Assembly: GCA_019636495.1 (NCBI GenBank)
Contig: JAHBXL010000002.1
Span: forward strand, 1-64,000
DNA from: Phycisphaeraceae bacterium
GTDB taxonomy: Bacteria; Planctomycetota; Phycisphaerae; Phycisphaerales; UBA1924
Direction of reading: 5' to 3'
Length of the DNA: 64,000 nt
Below, one piece after another: positions 1-7,252 of this stretch; within the stretch, counting starts at the first letter, position 1; every line of letters begins with the position of its first letter. Under the pieces are notes generated by a model. The model did not search any database and was not told the DNA's origin. It saw only the letters and a program-made list of their open reading frames with translations. A program made the position numbers and the translations under genes.

Positions 1-1232
1 TGTCGCTTGATTTTGATCTTTCGGCATTGCGTGCGCGATCCTCCAGAGTACTGATGAGATTCACCAGTGTACTTCCATATCTCTCGCCAAGTCTTGTCGC
101 GCTTGTACACCTCACAGGAATGTTGGACCTCACATGTTCTGCAGCAATCGACTTCAACGTTGACCCAATAGGAACACGGAGTACCTCTCAGATTCATGTG
201 TCTGAATCGGCCGTCTAAAACAGTCCACCCCGTTGTTGTCCAGGAAAATACCGCCAGGGGTCCTTCGTCTCCGCCACCCTGCAGTGTCGGGCCCGCGATT
301 CTTAACTCTATCCACTTGGTGACCTCGTGATCTACAAGCAATACACTACTCCCACAAGCGGTCAGTCGCGCGCCCCTTGCTGACCACGCTCCGCAGTTCT
401 GAGAAGTTGTGACAATCGTCCGTTCATGGTCCGTAAGCCCATAAACTATGTCACTTAATCGATGGTTGTCGTCGCTTACGGTTGCGAGCCCCGACCAATC
501 TGCTCTAGTTACGGGACTGCACTTGGCGATCGCGAACCTGTTCATCCCATCCACATACCCCGCCGGGTCCCTCTCCAGCCACCTACCGATCTCGGGGTCA
601 TAGTGGCGGAAGCGGACGGTGTAGTCGTCGGTCTCGGGATTGAACACGTACCCGCAGTACCCGATCACGTTGTCCGGCGCGTTGGCGTTGATCCCGCTGC
701 CCGCGGCGTAGCGGCGGCTGATCTGCCCCGCCGCGACGGCGTTGCCCGACTGCGCAAACCAGTCGGTCTGGAACGCGAAGATGTCCGGCACGTCGCCGTA
801 GGTCGTGCCATCGCGGTCCCAGTCGGCCTGCATGTCGTCGGCGAACCACGCCGTCAGGTGGCCGTAGGTCCCGTTCAGGTCGGCCACCTCCACCGCGCCG
901 TTGCCGTCGTAGTCGGCCGCGTAGTGATGCCTGCCGCGGCCGTACGGGTCGTACACCACGCGCTCCACGATCCGGCCCTCGGGGGTCATCTGCGCAACCA
1001 CGCTGAACTGTACGTCGGTGAGGGCGAACCAGCCGGGGGTCTCCGCATCGTCGAAGTCGGGCTCGGCGGGGTCCTCGGCCGGGTAGGTGATGCGGCGGTG
1101 TTCGCCGCGGCGGGCGTGCTTGCGATGCGGCGCAGACGGCGGTGAGGGGGAGATGGGGACGGGTGCGACCCCGTCGGGGTCGAGGGGAGAATGGGTTGCA
1201 GTCCGGGGGTGTCGCTTCGCTCCACCCCCCGG
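1..1232 (-). CDS. C-terminal part of an RHS/YD-repeat protein, 5'-truncated and running off the left edge
   Basis: I translated the minus strand by hand. The frame is open from an in-frame TAG at 1233-1235 to the window edge. Read N to C, it has an RHS-like stretch (VVAQMTPEGRIVERVVYDPYGR), then a two-repeat EF-hand/dockerin-like module at 914-744 (DYDGNGAVEVADLNG, then DWDRDG..DVPDIFAFQTDWFA). The core end follows (RFRHYDPEIGRWLERDPAG, then SGL ending at 486). Beyond that is a Cys-rich tail of more than 160 residues with visibly lower GC. RHS proteins are large secreted or polymorphic-toxin scaffolds whose tail varies. No start codon lies between 1232 and the first RHS motif; the first candidates are GTG 1001 and ATG 989, without a ribosome site. 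The gene therefore looks decapitated, either a pseudogene or an orphan cassette. I do not recognise the tail. Confidence 0.7.
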
Positions 1233-1258
1233 CTACTCACTTGCAGCCCTTCGGGCTG
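1205..1258. repeat. Two-hairpin intergenic repeat element
   Basis: GGGGGTG (1205-1211) pairs with CACCCCC (1223-1229) around the loop tcgcttcgctc. CAGCCC (1244-1249) pairs with GGGCTG (1253-1258) around TTC. The element lies between the truncated RHS reading frame and mreB and resembles the small palindromic intergenic repeats common in planctomycete genomes. The RHS frame stops within it, so it may mark the truncation point. Confidence 0.5.
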
Positions 1259-1457
1259 AAGAACTCCACAAAATGCCGGAATCGGGGAAGTGTGCCCGGA
1301 AGGGGTGTGCAAACTGGCAAAGGGGGGTGATGCCCCATAATCTCCTGCGTCCCGTTTGGCCGATCATGCTGGCCTCGGACGGGTTGAGGTCCATCGGGGG
1401 GAGGGGCCGGATCGGGACCGGCATTCGCAAAGCGCCCGGAGCGAGGCAAAGCACCAC

Positions 1458-2510
1458 TTGTTCCTACTTGATCGCCTACTCGGCTTGGTCAGCGTGGACA
1501 TGGGCATCGACCTGGGGACGTGCAACACCCTGGTCGCTGTTCGCGGCGAGGGCATCGTCCTGAACGAGCCCAGCGTGGTCGCCGTCTGGAAAGGCACCAA
1601 CCGCGTGCTCAAGAACGGCGAGGCCGTCGGCTGGGTCGCCAAGGAGATGCTCGGCAAGACCCCCGGCACCATCACCGCCATCCGCCCGCTCAAGGACGGC
1701 GTGATCTCCGACTTTGAGATCACCGAGGCGATGCTCAGTTACTTCATCCGCAAGGTCAATGGCAAGGGCCGGCTGGTTGGGCCGCGCGTGGTCATCTCTA
1801 TCCCCTCGGGCATCACCGCCGTCGAGAAGCGAGCGGTGTTTGATTCCGCCGAGCGTGCCGGAGCGCGGCGGACGTATCTGATCGAGGAACCGATCGCCGC
1901 GGCGATCGGCGCGGGGCTTCCCTTCGCCGAACCGACGGCCAGCGCGATCGTGGATATCGGCGGCGGAACGACGGAAGTGGCCGTAATGTCTCTGGGTGAT
2001 ATCGCCGTGTGCGAGTCGGTCCGTGTCGCGGGCGACGATATGGACGAGGCGATCATCAACCACATGAAGAAGACGTACAACCTGATGATCGGCGAGCAGA
2101 CCGCCGAGCGCATCAAGATCGATATCGGCTCGGCCGCGCCCGTCGGCGATGAGGCGAGCCTGGAGGTGCGCGGGCGCGACATGATCTCCGGCCTGCCGCG
2201 GAAGACCGTCGTGACCACCGAGGAGATCCGCGAGGCTCTGCAGGAACCCGTCACCGCCATCATCGAGGCGGTGACCCGAACGCTGGAACGCTGCGAGCCC
2301 GAACTCGCGGCGGACCTCGTCGAGAACGGCATCATGCTCGCCGGCGGCGGCGCGCTCCTTCGCGGCATGGACAAGGTCCTTTCCAACGCCACCGGGCTCG
2401 ATGTCGGCATCGCCGAGGACCCGCTCACCTGCGTCGCCCGCGGCACAGCCATCTACCTCGAGCACATCGAGGAGTGGAAGTCGGTGCTCGAGAACGACAT
2501 GGAAGGCTGA
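1458..2510 (+). CDS. mreB: Rod shape-determining protein MreB
   Basis: MreB is a bacterial actin homologue that forms membrane-bound filaments and directs lateral wall synthesis. The protein has the phosphate-1 loop DMGIDLGTCNTLV, the IVDIGGGTTEVAV phosphate-2 region, the LIEEPIAAAIGAG segment and the C-terminal MLAGGGALLRGMD adenosine motif. From the TTG at 1458 it is 350 residues, the family's usual length, beginning FLLDRLLGLVSVDMGIDLGT like other MreBs. GGAGCGAGG lies about 10 nt upstream. The frame stays open to 1356, and ATG 1500 would remove the amphipathic N-terminus, so TTG is preferred but not certain. It is followed by mreC and mreD. Confidence 0.95.
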   Translation: MFLLDRLLGLVSVDMGIDLGTCNTLVAVRGEGIVLNEPSVVAVWKGTNRVLKNGEAVGWVAKEMLGKTPGTITAIRPLKDGVISDFEITEAMLSYFIRKVNGKGRLVGPRVVISIPSGITAVEKRAVFDSAERAGARRTYLIEEPIAAAIGAGLPFAEPTASAIVDIGGGTTEVAVMSLGDIAVCESVRVAGDDMDEAIINHMKKTYNLMIGEQTAERIKIDIGSAAPVGDEASLEVRGRDMISGLPRKTVVTTEEIREALQEPVTAIIEAVTRTLERCEPELAADLVENGIMLAGGGALLRGMDKVLSNATGLDVGIAEDPLTCVARGTAIYLEHIEEWKSVLENDMEG

Positions 2511-2708
2511 GCCGGCACGCCAGGGACACCAGACCAGTGCAGGCGGGCAGGGCCCCACTCTCGGGTCGGGGGTGGCTGCGACAGCGGACCGGCACTTTTG
2601 GTAGGCTGTTCAGCATTGCGGACCTCCCGACCTTGGAGCATCGGCGCCCCGCCGAGCCCCTGCTCTTGATTCGCTTTCTTGCTGCCTTGCCCACCCGCCA
2701 GTTTGCCC

Positions 2709-3644
2709 ATGTCCCGCCTGCATTGGCTCAATCCCCGCAGCAGTCTGGCCATCGCGATCATCGCACTGATCGTGCTGGCTTTCGCGCCGCCGCGGCTGAC
2801 CGGATGGATCGGAACGCTCCGCGCGCCGGTGCAGACGATTCTCGCGCCGCTCGCCTTTCCGTTTGCCGCGGCCCTGCGGATCGTCAACCCCGATGAAGTT
2901 CTCCGCCCGGTCGATGCGCCCGCGCTCGATGCGATCCGCCTCGAACGCGATGGGTACCTGCGCGAGGTGAACCAACTCCGCGCCGAGAACGATGAACTCC
3001 GCCGCGCCATCAACGAACTGCAGCAGGGACTCGACCTGAACCCCAACATCCCGGTGCGGCAGTTCAACCGGCCCGTCATTACTTCGCCGATCGACCTCGC
3101 CTCGCGCCTGCTCACCGTCCGCGCCGGCACGCGCGAGGGCGTCGAGCCCACCGCCACCGTGGCAGTCGTACGCGGCGTGCACCTGGTCGGCCGCGTGGCC
3201 TCCGCCGATGCGCTCAAGTGTCAGGTCCTGCCCTTCACAGACCGCAACGCAGGCTCGATCGATGGCGTGGTCATGCTCGACCCGGTCGTACCCGGCCCGG
3301 CATGCCGCCTGACGCCAAGGGGCGACGGAACGCTCGCCGGACGACTCAAGACCGAGAGCGTGCTTCTTCCCAGCGGCCTTGCGTCCGCCGCGACCGACTC
3401 GGCTGGCGACCCCGCGGCGGGCGTCAAGCCCGGCATGGTCGTGCGCCTGGCGGATGAGACCTGGCCGCTGAGCGCGCAGATGCTGGAACTCGGCATCGTC
3501 GAGAGCGTGCAGACCCCGCCCGAGGACATCCGCATCCGCACCATCATCGTTCGGCCCAAGTACCGCGTTGACCGCGTGAGCGAGGTCACGCTGCGCGTGC
3601 CCATCTCGAGCGGCGAGATCGCGCCGCGGGGAGGCACGCCATGA
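2709..3644 (+). CDS. mreC: Rod shape-determining protein MreC
   Basis: MreC is the bitopic inner-membrane protein that links MreB to the elongation machinery in the periplasm. The 311-residue product has one N-terminal membrane segment (about residues 12-30), then a coiled-coil stretch (RLERDGYLREVNQLRAENDELRR, about 78-100). The double beta-barrel domain follows, with the family pattern VRAGTREGVE...VVRGVHLVGRV. The chosen ATG at 2709 gives a conventional short cytoplasmic tail; the frame is open upstream to 2679. It lies 198 nt after mreB and its stop overlaps the mreD start (ATGA), so mreC and mreD are translationally coupled. Confidence 0.93.
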   Translation: MSRLHWLNPRSSLAIAIIALIVLAFAPPRLTGWIGTLRAPVQTILAPLAFPFAAALRIVNPDEVLRPVDAPALDAIRLERDGYLREVNQLRAENDELRRAINELQQGLDLNPNIPVRQFNRPVITSPIDLASRLLTVRAGTREGVEPTATVAVVRGVHLVGRVASADALKCQVLPFTDRNAGSIDGVVMLDPVVPGPACRLTPRGDGTLAGRLKTESVLLPSGLASAATDSAGDPAAGVKPGMVVRLADETWPLSAQMLELGIVESVQTPPEDIRIRTIIVRPKYRVDRVSEVTLRVPISSGEIAPRGGTP

Positions 3645-4198
3645 GATGGACAGTCGTCCTCTTCGCCGCGGCGGTGCTGCTGGGGCTGGATCAGGCCGTT
3701 CGGCATCATCTGGCGATCGGTCACACCGTGATCGCGCCCTCGTTCACGCTGCCGCTGGTGGTGTTCATTGCCCTGTTTGCCCCGCCGCTGGGCGCGCTGT
3801 GGACCGCGCTGCTGGTGGGGCTGGTGATCGATCTGGCCTCGCCCCGCGGCGCGGGCGCGATCACCGTCGCCGGGCCATACGCGCTGGGCTACCTGGTCGC
3901 GGCGTACTTCGTGCTGACGGTGCGGGCGCTGATGTATCGCCGCAACCCGCTGACGCTGATGGTGCTGTCGATCATCGCGTGCGCGATGGCGGAGGTGATC
4001 ATCGTCACGATTCTGAAGATTCGGACGGTGTACTCGGATGCGTATGTGTTCAGCGGGTTCTCGCAACTGGCCCAGCGCCTGCTCGGCGCGCTGTACACCG
4101 GCGTGGCCGCGCTGGTGATGTCGTTCGTGTTGTTTGCGATGATGCCGATCTTCGGCTTCCACGACCCGCGCGAGCGGCGCTTCGGGGCGAGGAAGTAG
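3641..4198 (+). CDS. mreD: Rod shape-determining protein MreD
   Basis: MreD is a small polytopic inner-membrane partner of MreC in the elongasome. The 185-residue protein is almost wholly hydrophobic with about five membrane segments. It contains ALWTALLVGLVIDLASP, resembling the conserved G..D...P region of the family, and ends in a basic tail. The start ATG overlaps the mreC stop codon. Family sequence conservation is low, so the call rests mainly on length, topology and position directly after mreC. No rodA or pbp2 follows; the next sequence is repeat-rich intergenic DNA. Confidence 0.88.
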   Translation: MRWTVVLFAAAVLLGLDQAVRHHLAIGHTVIAPSFTLPLVVFIALFAPPLGALWTALLVGLVIDLASPRGAGAITVAGPYALGYLVAAYFVLTVRALMYRRNPLTLMVLSIIACAMAEVIIVTILKIRTVYSDAYVFSGFSQLAQRLLGALYTGVAALVMSFVLFAMMPIFGFHDPRERRFGARK

Positions 4199-4207
4199 GA
4201 CCTTTCT

Positions 4208-4231
4208 GGTGGCCCGGCACTCCGTGCCGGG
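4208..4231. repeat. REP-like palindrome (CCCGGCAC-TCC-GTGCCGGG)
   Basis: A perfect 8-bp stem (4213-4220 with 4224-4231) encloses TCC and is preceded by GGTGG. The same core with the same GGTGG lead-in occurs three times in tandem at 38324-38449, and a degraded copy lies near 50903. It sits just after mreD, where a hairpin could protect or end the transcript. Confidence 0.75.
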
Positions 4232-4308
4232 TGCGCGGCCTCGCAGCGATTCATGTGAAGTTGAGCGCTGCTTTGAGGTGTCTCTCGCAGTTCCTCTACA
4301 CTCCTCCC

Positions 4309-4455
4309 ATGCCCACCGTCTTGCCCATGATCCTTTTCGACGGCGGCCGCGGACAGATTTCCCCGCTCACCGATCTGCTGCACGCGCAAGTCGCTCTCGC
4401 AATGTCACAGTTGGTGCCTTCTTCAGGCCGCTTCAGCGGCCTTGCTTGCTCTTAG
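4309..4455 (+). pseudogene. Fossil duplicate of the 5' end of the GlmU-like gene
   Basis: The reading frame MPTVLPMILFDGGRGQISPLTDL closely matches the start of the gene at 4579 (MPTALPVILFDDGRGQLSPLTDL). The match extends upstream through the TACACT box (4297-4302, compare 4565-4570). After LTDL the copy diverges into unrelated codons and stops at 4455 within the TTCA-hairpin cluster. It is therefore a partial duplicate of the promoter and about 23 codons, now a remnant or a short peptide, separated from the real gene by repeats. Confidence 0.75.
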
Positions 4456-4533
4456 GCCACGCCTTCAGGCGTGGTTTCGCGGCATCGCAGAACCCCAACG
4501 TGTTTCTTCCGCCTCAGCCCGTTTCAACGGGCT
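4425..4533. repeat. Cluster of three TTCA-loop hairpins
   Basis: Three perfect 7-bp stems each enclose TTCA: AGGCCGC-TTCA-GCGGCCT (4425-4442), CCACGCC-TTCA-GGCGTGG (4457-4474) and AGCCCGT-TTCA-ACGGGCT (4516-4533). The stems are unrelated in sequence while the loop is constant. A fourth example lies at 38504-38523. Together with the REP palindrome and the fossil copy, these account for the 380-nt gap 4199-4578. Confidence 0.8.
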
Positions 4534-4540
4534 TCCACTC

Positions 4541-4570
4541 TTCACGGCTTTAGCCAACTCCCCGTACACT
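4541..4570 (+). promoter_or_regulatory. Predicted promoter of the GlmU-like gene
   Basis: TTCACG (4541-4546), an 18-nt spacer and TACACT (4565-4570). The -10 box ends 8 nt before the ATG at 4579, so transcription would start at or next to the start codon. The -35 match is weak. Confidence 0.45.
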
Positions 4571-4578
4571 CCGCCATC

Positions 4579-5808
4579 ATGCCCACCGCCTTGCCCGTGA
4601 TCCTCTTCGACGACGGCCGCGGCCAACTTTCGCCGCTTACCGATCTCCGCCCCGCCTTCGATGTCCGCATCGGCGCACTCACCCTCTTGGAACGAGTCAC
4701 GCTGCTCACTGGCAGGCCCCCCGCGGGCCTGATTGTGCCACCCCACCTCGAAGCAATGTGCCGCGAGAAGTGGCCCGATGTGCCGGTGAACGATCCTTCC
4801 AAGCTTCCCGAACATACGCTCCTCGTCAACGGTCGTTGGTCAGTCGCAGAATCGGAAGCACTCCACGAATGCGATCAGGTGGGTCCACTCGTTGATGATG
4901 CGGGCGAGCTTCTGGGTAGCCACGCAACGCCGGCCGAAGTCTCTCGATTCATTGCCAGAGATTTCGTCCCTGAAGATGAGGCCTCCGGCTACAAGGGCCT
5001 CACCGAGGGCTCCCGCACGCTGCTCCGCCCCTGGGATGCCCGCCGCCTCCGCGACCGCGCCCTCGCGATCGACCTCGACCTCCTGCTGCGCCTCTGCCCT
5101 CCCTCCGCCGCACTCACCGCCGGCATCACGCTGATCGGTGACAAGGGCCTCAACATCGCGGCATCCGCCCGCCTCTATCCCTCCGTCGTCCTCGACTGCG
5201 AATCCGGCCCGATCGTCATCGCCGATCACGCCGTCATCCGTCCCGGAGCGGTCATCTCGGGGCCGGTGTATGTTGGTCCATACTCGACGGTGCTCGACCG
5301 CGCGGTCATCCGCGGCAACACCGCCATCGGCCCGCACTGCAAGGTCGCCGGCGAAGTCAGCGGCACGGTCTTCCAGGGCTACGCCAACAAAGCCCACGAT
5401 GGGTTCCTCGGCGACTCCTGGGTCGGCGAGTGGGTCAACCTCGGCGCGGGCACGAACAACTCCAACCTGCTCAACACGTACTCCGAGATCATCTGCCGCG
5501 CAACGCCCGATGGCCCCAACGAACGCACCGGCGAGACCTTCCTCGGCGCGATCATCGGTGACCATGTCAAGACGGCGATCTGCACGCGGATCATGACGGG
5601 GGCGATCCTGCACACCGGGTCGATGTTCGCCACCACCGCGCCCGTGAGCGGGACAGTCGGACGATTCACGTGGGCGACGGATGCGGGGTCGCGGGCGTTC
5701 CGGTTTGAGAAGTTCGTGGAGGTGGCGCGGGCGGCGATGTCGCGGCGGAAGATCGAGCCATCCGCGGCGTACATCGACCGCCTCCGGGCCCTTCACACCC
5801 CCGCATGA
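4579..5808 (+). CDS. GlmU-like sugar nucleotidyltransferase with left-handed beta-helix
   Basis: The 409-residue product resembles the putative sugar-1-phosphate nucleotidyltransferase/acyltransferase family related to GlmU (TIGR03991-like). The N-terminal third has an atypical nucleotidyltransferase start, VILFDDGRGQLSPLTDLRP. The C-terminal half is a left-handed beta-helix of hexapeptide-type repeats (IVIADHAVIRPGAVISGPVYVG, then VNLGAGTNNSNL). The likely role is making an activated amino sugar for envelope polysaccharide; the substrate cannot be read from sequence. The ATG at 4579 is chosen because the frame upstream encodes repeat DNA and because TACACT (4565-4570) ends 8 nt before it, with no Shine-Dalgarno, suggesting a leaderless message. 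Confidence 0.82.
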   Translation: MPTALPVILFDDGRGQLSPLTDLRPAFDVRIGALTLLERVTLLTGRPPAGLIVPPHLEAMCREKWPDVPVNDPSKLPEHTLLVNGRWSVAESEALHECDQVGPLVDDAGELLGSHATPAEVSRFIARDFVPEDEASGYKGLTEGSRTLLRPWDARRLRDRALAIDLDLLLRLCPPSAALTAGITLIGDKGLNIAASARLYPSVVLDCESGPIVIADHAVIRPGAVISGPVYVGPYSTVLDRAVIRGNTAIGPHCKVAGEVSGTVFQGYANKAHDGFLGDSWVGEWVNLGAGTNNSNLLNTYSEIICRATPDGPNERTGETFLGAIIGDHVKTAICTRIMTGAILHTGSMFATTAPVSGTVGRFTWATDAGSRAFRFEKFVEVARAAMSRRKIEPSAAYIDRLRALHTPA

Positions 5809-5822
5809 CCACACCAATCCGC

Positions 5823-5850
5823 GTGACCGCCCCGCCGCGGCGGCTATGAT
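5823..5850 (+). promoter_or_regulatory. Predicted promoter of tRNA-Gly
   Basis: GTGACC (5823-5828), a 16-nt spacer and TATGAT (5845-5850), ten nucleotides before the mature tRNA 5' end. This good sigma-70-type match supports the -10 pattern TANNNT used elsewhere in the window. Confidence 0.6.
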
Positions 5851-5860
5851 TCGCCCGCCC

Positions 5861-5932
5861 GCGGGCGTAACTCAATGGTAGAGTGCAAGCCTTCCAAGCT
5901 TGATGCTGAGGGTTCGAATCCCTTCGCCCGCT
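5861..5932 (+). tRNA. tRNA-Gly (anticodon TCC)
   Basis: A complete 72-nt cloverleaf. Acceptor arm GCGGGCG (5861-5867) pairs with CGCCCGC (5925-5931), discriminator T5932. D stem ACTC/GAGT. Anticodon stem CAAGC/GCTTG with loop CTTCCAA, anticodon TCC. T arm GAGGG-TTCGAAT-CCCTT. CCA is not encoded. It reads GGA and GGG glycine codons. Confidence 0.97.
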
Positions 5933-6119
5933 TTGCGTGAACTCGTCGGACAGGCCGCGGGACCACCGGTGTTCGTCATTGAAGCAGGCTTTGTCCGCTG
6001 ATTCTCACTCCCCCGCCGGCTTTTCTGAAGCGATGTCCGCATTGGCCCGCCGCGTGGGTGGCGCGCGGTGGCCGCTTTGCGCACCACACAGTGTCCGGGC
6101 CTCTTACCGCATGTCCGTG

Positions 6120-6265
6120 CCGGGCACACGTGCCTTTCCACCTTCAGCGTGTGCCCGGGAACGGCGGGACTCGTGGGGGCCGCGGATGCGCCGTGATCGG
6201 TTCTCATGCCGATCGGCGCGCTCCAAGGCACGACGGCGGGACCGCTTTCGTGGCGCCCCGCCGTC
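6120..6265 (+). ncRNA. Candidate structured 5' leader of the LOG-family gene
   Basis: The 359-nt gap after tRNA-Gly (5933-6291) has no convincing gene, but its last 170 nt hold three consecutive strong hairpins. H1 is a perfect 10-bp stem CCGGGCACAC/GTGTGCCCGG (6120-6129 with 6149-6158). H2 is GCGCC(GT)GATCGG against CCGATCGGCGC, an 11-bp stem with a 2-nt bulge (about 6190-6219). H3 is a perfect 9-bp stem GACGGCGGG/CCCGCCGTC (6232-6240 with 6257-6265). The ribosome site GAGGGGAGA follows 10 nt later. I match it to no riboswitch class I know. Confidence 0.45.
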
Positions 6266-6291
6266 TTGCGGCCTCGAGGGGAGAACGATTC

Positions 6292-6987
6292 ATGGCCAAA
6301 GTGTGGTCCGCTCCGCCCCAGCCCGACCTGCCCTCGGGCACATTCCCTGCCGTCCAGCCCGGCGCGCTCCGGCCCGGCCCCCTACCGTCGGCCATGCTCT
6401 CTCCTCTGTGCGTCTATTGCGGCGCGGCCAAGGGCAAGCGGCCCGAGTACGCCGATGCGGCACGCGCCTTCGGAAGGGTGATGGCCCGGCGAGGCGTCGG
6501 CCTGGTCTACGGTGGCGGTTCGGTCGGCCTGATGGGCGTTGTCGCGGATGCCCTCATCGAGGCCGGTGCGGGAGACTCCATTGTCGGCGTCATCACCCGC
6601 GAACTGCTCGACAAGGAACTCGGGCACCGCGGCATCCGCGACCTGCGCATTGTCGACAGCATGCACCAGCGCAAAAAGGCCATGGCCGACATCGCCCGCG
6701 GGTTCGTCGCCCTTCCAGGCGGAGTCGGAACGCTCGATGAACTCTTCGAGATCATTACCTGGGCGCAACTGGCCATCCACGACTGCCCGATCGGCGTACT
6801 GAACGTAAAAGTCGATGGCAAATGGTTTTACGACGACCTGATTCGGTTCCTCGACCACTGCGCCGCCGAGGAGTTCCTGCGGATCGATCCGCGCAGGGCC
6901 CTTGTCGTGGATGACGACCCCGACCGATTGCTCGACCGCATGTCCACCCAACCCGCCGTCGAGCGATTTGGATGGAAAAGAACATAA
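6292..6987 (+). CDS. LOG family protein (TIGR00730-type nucleotide phosphoribohydrolase)
   Basis: LOG proteins hydrolyse nucleoside 5'-monophosphates (in plants, cytokinin ribotides) to a free base and ribose phosphate. The Rossmann-type protein has the Gly-rich start VYCGAAKG, YGGGSVGLMG and the signature PGGVGTLDELFE, with the catalytic Arg/Glu region intact. The ATG at 6292 has an excellent ribosome site (GAGGGGAGA, 7 nt away) and gives 231 residues with a Pro-rich 34-residue extension. The alternative ATG at 6394 starts right at the domain (MLSPLCVYCG) and has TACCGT 5 nt before it. The physiological substrate is unknown here. Confidence 0.88.
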   Translation: MAKVWSAPPQPDLPSGTFPAVQPGALRPGPLPSAMLSPLCVYCGAAKGKRPEYADAARAFGRVMARRGVGLVYGGGSVGLMGVVADALIEAGAGDSIVGVITRELLDKELGHRGIRDLRIVDSMHQRKKAMADIARGFVALPGGVGTLDELFEIITWAQLAIHDCPIGVLNVKVDGKWFYDDLIRFLDHCAAEEFLRIDPRRALVVDDDPDRLLDRMSTQPAVERFGWKRT

Positions 6988-7252
6988 GTCGGCAGCCGCG
7001 AGCGATGTCCTACGTATTGAGGTTGTAGAAGAGCAGCGCGGGAAGGACCGCTCGCGCCGACCGCGGCCCCACGGGCTCTGCTGCGACTCCTCAACGCCTC
7101 GGGGGTTGCGAACGAGCCAGTCCCGAAGGAACGGCTTGATCTCCTTCAGCGTTCCGAGGGGCCACCCAACCGGGCCGCGTGCTCTTCACTCCGGGCCGCG
7201 AAGCCACTGTCCGTGCGGGTTTCGCGGCCCATTCCGCGCTTGAAGACGCCGA

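Noticed and set aside
27..218. A short plus-strand ORF at the left edge
   Set aside because: It overlaps the open minus-strand RHS tail, has no ribosome site and no recognisable features.
462..1145. A 227-codon plus-strand open frame opposite the RHS fragment
   Set aside because: Its codons are the exact complement of the minus-strand frame that contains clear RHS and dockerin-like motifs; the protein is Val/Arg-rich with no domain.
1..1232. Prophage or integrative element at the left edge
   Set aside because: Lower GC and an RHS tail alone are not enough: no integrase, attachment site or phage gene is visible. tRNA-Gly at 5861 has no duplicate 3' end nearby.
5933..6291. RNase P RNA, SRP RNA or tmRNA in the gap after tRNA-Gly
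   Set aside because: I looked for GAGGAAAGTCCGGGC, the SRP domain IV core and an Ala-tRNA-like end on both strands and found none. Only the three hairpins remain, reported as a candidate leader.
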